Shown here: positions 5,582-10,913 of the stretch, piece by piece
Layout of the letters: each line of letters opens with the position of its first letter
How positions within the stretch are numbered: the first letter of the stretch is position 1
Assembly: GCA_963205465.1 (NCBI GenBank)
Contig: CAUJKG010000205.1
Location: 1-10,913, forward strand
DNA from: Pseudomonadota bacterium
Lineage (GTDB): Bacteria; Pseudomonadota; Alphaproteobacteria; Rhizobiales; Xanthobacteraceae
DNA: 10,913 nt
Direction of reading: 5' to 3'
Program-made: the position numbers and the translations under genes
The notes under the pieces: model-generated
The model's database searches: none
Told to the model about the DNA's origin: nothing
What the model saw: the letters and a program-made list of their open reading frames with translations, nothing else

Positions 5582-6709
5582 ATGAAGCGCATGCTCTCCG
5601 CCGTTCTCTTCGCGATCGGGTTTGCCGCGATGCCACTCGTGGCGGCGGCCCCCGCGCAGGCGCAGAATCCGTTCACGATCTTCGAGCGGCTGTTCGGCCC
5701 GCGCTGGCAGCCGGAGGCGCCGCCAAAGCCCGAACCTCCGCGCGAGCGCGAAGACCCGGCCGTCGGCACCGTCTATCTTTCCGCTGCCGCCGCCGATGCC
5801 GATACCAAGCGGCAGGAGCCGCCACAGGAATATGTCGTCGTGATCGGCGACACCATGGCCGAGCAGTTGGCGCAGGGGCTCGCCGAAGCCTTCTTCACCG
5901 AGCATCCGGAAGTCGCGGTGATCAAGAAGGTGCGCGCCGCTTCCGGCCATGTGCGCCAGGATTTCTATAACTGGGTGACGGAAGCAGGAAACATCGTCGC
6001 GAACGACCGCGCGACCGCTTTCGTCGTCATGCTCGGGGTCAACGATCGCCAGCAGCTTCGCGATGAGAAGGGCTTTCACGACTTCCGCAGCGACCGCTGG
6101 CGCGAGATCTACGCCAAGCGCATCGACGATTTTCTCGCCAAGCTGAAAGAGAAGAATACGCCGATCTACGTCGTGGGCATGCCCGCGGTCAGTCTGCAAC
6201 GCGGCAGCGCCGATATGCAATACGTCAACGAGATTCTGCGCGAACGCGCGGCGCGCGCCGGCGTTCGCTATGTCGACATCTGGGAAGGCTTCGTCGACGA
6301 GCAGGGTCAGTTTGCTTCCACCGGTCCGGCGATGGACGGCCAGATGCGCCGTCTTCGCGCCGGCGACGGCGTGCATTTCACGCGCTTCGGGTCGCGCAAG
6401 CTCGCGCATTTCGTGGAGCGCGATCTCTTGCGGCTGTTCGAGTCGCGCGTGCGCAGTCCCTTCTTGCCTTATGGGCTCGATCAGGGGCCGAACCTCTCAG
6501 GCGTGCGACCTGCGATCGGGCCCGTGATTCCGTTGACCACGCCGATCGGGCAAAGCCGCGTGCTTGAAGGGGCTGCGGAGAAAGCCGACCTGCCGCCGGT
6601 GCGGATCGACGAGAACACCAAGAAGACGCTGGTGGAGGGCGTGCCGCAGCCGCCGGTCGCCGGGCGCGCCGACGATTTCCGCTGGCCGCGGCCGGAAGCG
6701 AGCAACTAG
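5582..6709 (+). CDS. Exported SGNH-hydrolase-fold protein (DUF459-like) with Thr at the nucleophile position
   Basis: A 375-residue protein starting at ATG 5582, with AGG at 5570-5572 nine bases upstream. An upstream TTG at 5546 is in frame but would bury the signal. Residues 1-27 are a Sec signal peptide (KR near the N-terminus, a hydrophobic core, cleavage likely after AQA27). A Pro-rich segment follows (about 40-82). The SGNH core spans about 84-290: block I VVVIGDTMAEQLAQGL (85-100), block III LGVNDRQQL (151-159) with G152 and N154, and block V DGVHFTRFGSRKLAHF (262-277) with D262 and H265. Block I reads G-D-T, not G-D-S: codon ACC at 5852-5854 gives T91 where the catalytic Ser is expected. 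The C-terminal 85 residues are Pro-rich and probably disordered. The fold resembles DUF459 (PF04311) proteins of Rhizobiales, some of which may also lack this Ser. An exported esterase or acyl-sugar role beside the transglycosylase is plausible but uncertain. Confidence 0.85.
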   Translation: MKRMLSAVLFAIGFAAMPLVAAAPAQAQNPFTIFERLFGPRWQPEAPPKPEPPREREDPAVGTVYLSAAAADADTKRQEPPQEYVVVIGDTMAEQLAQGLAEAFFTEHPEVAVIKKVRAASGHVRQDFYNWVTEAGNIVANDRATAFVVMLGVNDRQQLRDEKGFHDFRSDRWREIYAKRIDDFLAKLKEKNTPIYVVGMPAVSLQRGSADMQYVNEILRERAARAGVRYVDIWEGFVDEQGQFASTGPAMDGQMRRLRAGDGVHFTRFGSRKLAHFVERDLLRLFESRVRSPFLPYGLDQGPNLSGVRPAIGPVIPLTTPIGQSRVLEGAAEKADLPPVRIDENTKKTLVEGVPQPPVAGRADDFRWPRPEASN

Positions 6710-6715
6710 CATCAA

Positions 6716-6893
6716 TGTCATTCCGGGGCGCGAGCGATAGCGCGCGAACCCGGAATCCAGAGCGACATGTCTAGGATTTATCTTGTGGTTCTGGGTTCCG
6801 GATCGCCGCCAACCAAGTCGGACTTGTCCGACTCGGTCATTTTCTATTCCGATCTCGGGTAAACCCGAGATCGGTGCGGCGCCCGGAATGACA
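6716..6893. repeat. 178-base nested inverted-repeat element between the SGNH gene and gltD
   Basis: A foldback element with outer arms TGTCATTCCGGG (6716-6727) and CCCGGAATGACA (6882-6893), 12 of 12 paired. Inside are three more stems. CCGGAATCCAGA (6750-6761) pairs with TCTGGGTTCCGG (6790-6801) with one G-T mismatch. AGTCGGA (6816-6822) pairs with TCCGACT (6827-6833) across CTTG. CCGATCTCGGGT (6849-6860) pairs with ACCCGAGATCGG (6863-6874) across AA, a perfect 12-base-pair hairpin. It fills almost the whole gap between convergent genes. I see no coding potential and no clear target duplication. The TGTCATTCCGGGG-type ends match dispersed repeats I recall from Bradyrhizobium-like genomes; that link is from memory. 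Confidence 0.75.
6816..6847 (+). terminator. Candidate intrinsic terminator for the SGNH gene
   Basis: The stem AGTCGGA/TCCGACT with a CTTG loop (6816-6833) is followed after CGGTCA by the T-rich stretch TTTTCTATT on the plus strand. The tail begins 6 bases after the stem, so this is only a fair match to an intrinsic terminator. It lies inside the nested repeat. Confidence 0.3.
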
Positions 6894-6908
6894 AGTAGGT
6901 GACTGCGC

Positions 6909-8327
6909 TCACCGCGGCAGTGTCGTCTCGCCCATCAGGAATTTGTCGACGGAGTGCGCGGTCTGGCGGCCTTCGCGGATCGCCCACACCACGAGCGACT
7001 GGCCGCGGCGAAGATCGCCGCAGGCGAAGATCTTTTCCTTCGAAGCTTTGTAGTCGGCGACGTTGGCCTTCACGTTGCCGCGCTGGTCGAGTTCGACGCC
7101 AAGGTCGTTCACCATGCCTTCATGCACGGGGCTGACGAAGCCCATGGCGAGCAGCACGAGTTCGGCGTCGAGATCGAACTCGCTTCCGGCAATCGGCTTC
7201 AGATTCGTATCGACGCGTGTGCAGCGGAGTTTCTTCACCTTGCCGTTCTCGCCGATAAACTCCTTGGTCAGCACCGAATATTCGCGCTCGGCACCTTCCT
7301 GCTGGCTCGAGGAGATGCGCAGCTTCAGCGGCCAGTCCGGCCATATCAGGAGCTTGTTCTCCTTCACCGGCGGTTGCGGCATGATTTCGAGCTGCGTCAC
7401 CGACTTCGCACCCTGACGCACCGACGTCCCGATGCAGTCGGAGCCGGTATCGCCGCCACCGATGACGACGACGTGCTTGCCGGTCGCGAGAATTTCCTTC
7501 GCGCCGTGCAGCGGTTCATTGCCGACGCGGCGGTTCTGCTGCGGCAGGAATTCCATTGCGAAGTGAATGCCGTCGAAGTCGCGGCCGGGGATCGGCAGGT
7601 CGCGGCCTTTTTCTGCGCCGCCTGCGAGCACGACCGCATCATGCGTGCCGACGATATCGGCGATGGGAGCGTTCACGCCGACATGCTTGCCGTAATGGAA
7701 CGTGACGCCTTCGGCCTGCATCAGTTCCACGCGGCGGTCGATGTAATGCTTTTCCATCTTGAAGTCGGGAATGCCGTAACGCAGCAGGCCGCCGGCCTTC
7801 TGGTTCTTCTCGAAGAGATGCACGTCATGGCCGGCGCGGGCGAGTTGCTGCGCGCAAGCAAGGCCCGCCGGGCCGGAGCCGATCACGGCGACCTTCTTGC
7901 CGGTCTTGTGCAAGGGCAGCTGCGGTTTGACCCAGCCTTCTTCATAGGCGCGATCGACGATCGCGCATTCGATGGTCTTGATCGCGACCGGCGTGTCTTC
8001 GAGGTTCAACGTGCAGGAAGCTTCGCACGGCGCCGGGCAGATGCGGCCGGTCATTTCCGGAAAGTTGTTGGTCGAGTGCAGGTTGCGCGCGGCCTCTTCC
8101 CAGTCGCCGCGATAAACCAGATCGTTCCAGTCGGGAATCTGGTTATTCACCGGACAGCCGTTGTGACAATACGGAATGCCGCAATCCATGCAGCGGGCGG
8201 CCTGATCGCGCGTGTTCTGCTCGGAGAGCGGCTCCACGAATTCGCGATAGTGCTGGATGCGCTCGGCAACCGGCCGATAGGGCCGCTCCTCGCGCTCGAT
8301 TTCGAGGAATCCTGTGATCTTGCCCAT
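6909..8327 (-). CDS. gltD: Glutamate synthase [NADPH] small subunit (beta chain)
   Basis: A 472-residue beta subunit of NADPH-GOGAT. It takes electrons from NADPH through FAD and passes them via 4Fe-4S centres to GltB, which makes two glutamates from glutamine and 2-oxoglutarate. The N-terminal domain has cysteine clusters C46-x2-C49-x4-C54-x3-C58 (starting CMDCGIPYC) and C97-x3-C101-x3-C105 (CPAPCEASC). The FAD-binding motif is VAVIGSGPAGLACAQQLARA (146-165), followed by EKNQKAGGLLRYGIP (173-187). The NADPH-binding motif is VVVIGGGDTGSDCIG (286-300). The C-terminal FAD segment is IFACGDLRRGQSLVVWAIREG (433-453). ATG at 8327 gives the family-typical beginning MGKITGFLEIERE; an in-frame TTG at 8336 would overlap the gltB stop codon and is less likely. 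Only 5 bases separate the gltB stop (8335-8333) from this ATG, implying co-transcription and probably translational coupling. Full length and intact. Confidence 0.97.
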   Translation of the reverse strand: MGKITGFLEIEREERPYRPVAERIQHYREFVEPLSEQNTRDQAARCMDCGIPYCHNGCPVNNQIPDWNDLVYRGDWEEAARNLHSTNNFPEMTGRICPAPCEASCTLNLEDTPVAIKTIECAIVDRAYEEGWVKPQLPLHKTGKKVAVIGSGPAGLACAQQLARAGHDVHLFEKNQKAGGLLRYGIPDFKMEKHYIDRRVELMQAEGVTFHYGKHVGVNAPIADIVGTHDAVVLAGGAEKGRDLPIPGRDFDGIHFAMEFLPQQNRRVGNEPLHGAKEILATGKHVVVIGGGDTGSDCIGTSVRQGAKSVTQLEIMPQPPVKENKLLIWPDWPLKLRISSSQQEGAEREYSVLTKEFIGENGKVKKLRCTRVDTNLKPIAGSEFDLDAELVLLAMGFVSPVHEGMVNDLGVELDQRGNVKANVADYKASKEKIFACGDLRRGQSLVVWAIREGRQTAHSVDKFLMGETTLPR

Positions 8328-8335
8328 TTTACTCA
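8325..8335 (-). promoter_or_regulatory. gltB-gltD junction with likely translational coupling
   Basis: On the minus strand the gltB stop TGA (8335-8333) is followed by GTAAA and then ATG (8327-8325). No strong ribosome binding site lies in the usual window; the sequence just upstream is GGGGGCTTGAG. Coupled re-initiation from gltB is therefore a likely way to make the subunits in equal amounts. Confidence 0.6.
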
Positions 8336-10912
8336 AGCCCCCGCAGCGAGACGCGGCTGTTCTTGTGCGATTTTCTGCATTTCGCCGAGCGCGCGGCGGA
8401 ACTCATGCGGCATCACCTTGCGGAATTTGCCGATATAGCCGTTCCAGTCCGCGAGAATGTCGGCGGCTCGCTTGGAGCCTGCATATTTCGCGTGGTTTTC
8501 GATCAGGTGCTTGAGACGTTCGGCGTCGTAGCGACCCAGATGTTCTTTGACGAGGATGCGGGTTACCGCTTCCGGATCGCCGGACTCGACGACTTCTTCA
8601 AGTCCGACCATCGCCATGTTGCAGCGGGACTTGAACGTGCCGTCTTCGTCGAGCACGTAAGCGATGCCGCCGGACATGCCGGCCGCGAAGTTGCGTCCGG
8701 TCTGCCCGAGCACGACCACAATACCGCCGGTCATGTATTCGCAGCCGTGATCGCCGGTGCCTTCCACGACGGCGATCGCGCCGGAGTTGCGCACCGCGAA
8801 GCGCTCGCCGGCGACGCCACGGACGTAGCATTCGCCTTCGATCGCGCCGTAAAGCACGGTATTGCCGACGATGATCGACTCCTCCGGCACGAAGGCGCCG
8901 TCTTCCGGCGGACGCACGACGATCTTGCCGCCTGACAGTCCCTTGCCGACATAGTCGTTGGCTTCGCCTTCGAGGTCGAAGGAGACGCCGCGCGCAAGCC
9001 ACGCACCGAAAGCCTGTCCCGCCGTGCCCTTGAAGCGAACCTGGATCGTGTCCGCAGGCAAGCCGGCATGGCCGTAGCGCTTCGCGACTTCGCCGGAGAG
9101 CATCGCGCCGGTCGAGCGGTCCACGCTCTTGATCGGCATCTGAATGCGGACCGGCGCGCCGCGATCGAGCGCGGCCTTCGCCTCGACGATCAGCTTGCGG
9201 TCGAGCACACGCTCCAGATGATGGTTCTGGCGTTCGGCGTTGTAGATCGCGACACCCTTCGGCGCGTTGGGCTTGGCGAAGAGCTTCGAGAAGTCGAGGC
9301 CGTTCGCCTTGGCATGCGCGATGACCTTGGTGCGGTCGAGCATCTGCATCTGGCCGACCATCTCGTTGAAAGTCTTGTAGCCGAGCGAAGCCATGATCTC
9401 GCGCACTTCTTCGGCAACGAAGAAGAAGAAGTTGATGACGTGCTCGGGCGCGCCCTTGAAGCGCTTGCGCAAGACCGGATCCTGCGTCGCGACGCCGACC
9501 GGGCAGGTGTTGAGGTGACACTTGCGCATCATGATGCAGCCCGCCGCGATCAAGGGTGCGGTGGCAAAGCCGAATTCATCCGCACCGAGGAGCGCGCCGA
9601 CGATGACGTCGCGGCCGGTCCTGAAGCCGCCGTCGACCTGCACGCAAATGCGGCCGCGAAGACGATTATGCACGAGCGTCTGATGGGTTTCGGCAATGCC
9701 GACTTCCCATGGGCTTCCCGCGTGCTTCAGCGAAGTCAGCGGAGACGCGCCGGTGCCGCCTTCATAACCCGAGATCGTGACGTGATCCGCACGTGCCTTG
9801 GAGACGCCGGCGGCAACCGTGCCGACACCGACTTCGGAGACGAGCTTCACCGACACGTCGCCGGTCGGGTTCACGTTTTTCAGGTCGTAGATGAGCTGCG
9901 CGAGATCCTCGATCGAATAGATGTCGTGATGCGGCGGCGGCGAAATCAGGCCGACGCCGGGCGTCGAGTGACGGACCTTGGCGATCACGTCGTCGACCTT
10001 GTGGCCGGGTAGCTGGCCGCCTTCGCCGGGCTTGGCGCCTTGCGCCATCTTGATCTGCATCATATCCGAGTTGACGAGATACTCGGTGGTGACGCCGAAG
10101 CGTCCGCTCGCGACCTGCTTGATTGCCGAGCGCATCGAATCGCCATTCGGCAAGGGCTTGAAGCGGTCGGCTTCCTCGCCGCCTTCACCGGTGTTCGACT
10201 TGCCGCCGATCCGGTTCATGGCGATCGCTAGTGTCGTGTGCGCCTCGCGCGAGATCGAGCCGAAGCTCATGGCGCCGGTCGCGAAGCGCTTCACGATTTC
10301 CTTGGCGGGTTCGACCTCCGAAAGCGCGACCGGCTCGCGGCCGTCTTCCTTCGCATCCTTGATACGGAACAGGCCGCGGATCGTGAGGAGCTTTTCGGAT
10401 TGTTCGTTCAGGATGCGCGCATATTCGCGGTACTGGTCCTGCGAGTTGCCGCGCACGGCGTGCTGCAGGAGCGATACGGTCGGCGCGGTCCAGGCATGGG
10501 CCTCGCCACGTGTGCGAACGGCGTATTCGCCGCCGACGTCCAGCATCTCGCGCAGGATCTGCTGGTCGCCGAAGGCCTCCGTATGACGGCGCGCGGTTTC
10601 GCGCGCGATATCTTCGGTGCCGGCACCCTCGATCTTGGTTGCGGTGCCGGTGAAGTATTTCGCGACGAACTCGGCCTTGAGACCGATCGCATCGAAAATC
10701 TGCGCGCCGCAATAGGACTGATAGGTGGAGATGCCCATCTTCGACATCACCTTCATCAGGCCCTTGCCGACGGCCTTGATGTAGCGCTTGACGATTTCCT
10801 TCTCGTCGGGCTTGCCCGGAATGTCGTCGCGCATCGCCAGCATGGTTTCGAAGGCGAGATAGGGATTGATCGCTTCGGCGCCGTAACCGGCAAGGCAGGC
10901 AAAGTGGTGCAC
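8333..10912 (-). CDS. gltB: Glutamate synthase [NADPH] large subunit (alpha chain), 3' part
   Basis: The C-terminal 859 residues of GltB; the gene continues past the right edge. The family is about 1500 residues, so the N-terminal Ntn-type glutaminase domain and part of the central domain are missing. The first codon in the window, GTG, is an internal valine of the conserved VHHFACLAGYGAEAINPYLA stretch. Visible in order are the end of the central domain, then the FMN-binding TIM barrel. The barrel shows GGKSNTGEGGEEADRF, MAQGAKPGEGGQLPGHKV, SPPPHHDIYSIEDLAQLIYD, and ISGYEGGTGASPLTSLKHAG. The 3Fe-4S motif C-x5-C-x4-C is at 9538-9503 (CIMMRKCHLNTC), followed by PVGVATQDP. The C-terminal beta-helix GXGXG domain has LSGGKIVVRPPED, YGAIEGECYVRGVAGERFA and GTGDHGCEYMTGG. 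The reading frame is clean. GltB makes glutamate from glutamine and 2-oxoglutarate and channels ammonia internally. It forms an operon with gltD. Confidence 0.97.
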   Translation of the reverse strand: MHHFACLAGYGAEAINPYLAFETMLAMRDDIPGKPDEKEIVKRYIKAVGKGLMKVMSKMGISTYQSYCGAQIFDAIGLKAEFVAKYFTGTATKIEGAGTEDIARETARRHTEAFGDQQILREMLDVGGEYAVRTRGEAHAWTAPTVSLLQHAVRGNSQDQYREYARILNEQSEKLLTIRGLFRIKDAKEDGREPVALSEVEPAKEIVKRFATGAMSFGSISREAHTTLAIAMNRIGGKSNTGEGGEEADRFKPLPNGDSMRSAIKQVASGRFGVTTEYLVNSDMMQIKMAQGAKPGEGGQLPGHKVDDVIAKVRHSTPGVGLISPPPHHDIYSIEDLAQLIYDLKNVNPTGDVSVKLVSEVGVGTVAAGVSKARADHVTISGYEGGTGASPLTSLKHAGSPWEVGIAETHQTLVHNRLRGRICVQVDGGFRTGRDVIVGALLGADEFGFATAPLIAAGCIMMRKCHLNTCPVGVATQDPVLRKRFKGAPEHVINFFFFVAEEVREIMASLGYKTFNEMVGQMQMLDRTKVIAHAKANGLDFSKLFAKPNAPKGVAIYNAERQNHHLERVLDRKLIVEAKAALDRGAPVRIQMPIKSVDRSTGAMLSGEVAKRYGHAGLPADTIQVRFKGTAGQAFGAWLARGVSFDLEGEANDYVGKGLSGGKIVVRPPEDGAFVPEESIIVGNTVLYGAIEGECYVRGVAGERFAVRNSGAIAVVEGTGDHGCEYMTGGIVVVLGQTGRNFAAGMSGGIAYVLDEDGTFKSRCNMAMVGLEEVVESGDPEAVTRILVKEHLGRYDAERLKHLIENHAKYAGSKRAADILADWNGYIGKFRKVMPHEFRRALGEMQKIAQEQPRLAAGA

Positions 10913-10913
10913 T

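Noticed and set aside
6710..6908. Possible insertion sequence remnant or tRNA in the intergenic gap
   Set aside because: The cloverleaf-like pairing has no tRNA features (no T-loop GTTCGA, wrong arm lengths, 178 bases), no transposase fragment, and no clear target duplication. Kept only as a structured repeat.
8328..8336. Alternative TTG start of gltD at 8336
   Set aside because: It would overlap the gltB stop, and the ATG at 8327 gives the family-typical N-terminus MGKITGFLEIERE.
6954..8438. 494-codon plus-strand open frame opposite gltD, crossing the gltB-gltD junction
   Set aside because: It spans two conserved minus-strand genes and has no motif or plausible start context.
1..10913. CRISPR array, prophage, toxin-antitoxin or defence system
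   Set aside because: I saw no regularly spaced direct repeats, integrase, phage structural genes or small overlapping gene pairs; all sizeable coding regions are accounted for by housekeeping or envelope genes.

Overview
The window is about 63% GC by eye and reads as ordinary chromosomal DNA of an alphaproteobacterium, most likely a Hyphomicrobiales (Rhizobiales) member near Bradyrhizobium, Rhodopseudomonas or Xanthobacteraceae. The grounds are codon use and GC-rich third positions, the protein set (paraslipin/NfeD, KdsD with a beta-barrel protein, MltB-type transglycosylase, a DUF459-like SGNH protein, GltBD), GTTAACC-type upstream motifs, and two palindromic intergenic repeats of a kind common in that group. 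The taxonomic call is inference. There are no transposases, phage genes, CRISPR arrays, tRNAs or rRNAs, and no gene-free stretch exceeds 300 bases.

Layout. 2-1143 (+): the 3' end of a stomatin/paraslipin (SPFH) gene followed 14 bases later by an nfeD-type partner, a standard membrane-quality-control pair. 1153-1225: a palindromic repeat between convergent genes. 1224-2246 (-): kdsD, arabinose-5-phosphate isomerase of the Kdo/LPS pathway. Divergent from it, 2401-4026 (+) encodes a secreted protein with a long basic, proline-rich linker and a C-terminal outer-membrane beta-barrel. 4166-5503 (+) encodes a lipoprotein lytic transglycosylase (GH103/MltB type) with a C-terminal peptidoglycan-binding domain. 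5582-6709 (+) encodes an exported SGNH-fold protein whose nucleophile position is Thr, not Ser. 6716-6893 is a nested inverted-repeat element. 8327-6909 (-) is gltD, and 8333 to the right edge (-) is the 3' part of gltB; together they encode NADPH-glutamate synthase.

How the parts fit. The middle of the window is an envelope cluster: Kdo supply for LPS, an outer-membrane barrel, a murein hydrolase, and an exported SGNH protein that could act on cell-wall or surface sugars. The flanking pairs (SPFH/NfeD and GltBD) are independent housekeeping units. TTAACC-type motifs upstream of the barrel gene and of the transglycosylase gene suggest, without proving, shared cell-cycle (CtrA-like) control of the envelope genes.

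I did not find a convincing new multi-gene system. The points most worth a second look are the altered SGNH nucleophile, the two intergenic foldback elements, and the palindrome-rich regulatory regions of the barrel and transglycosylase genes.
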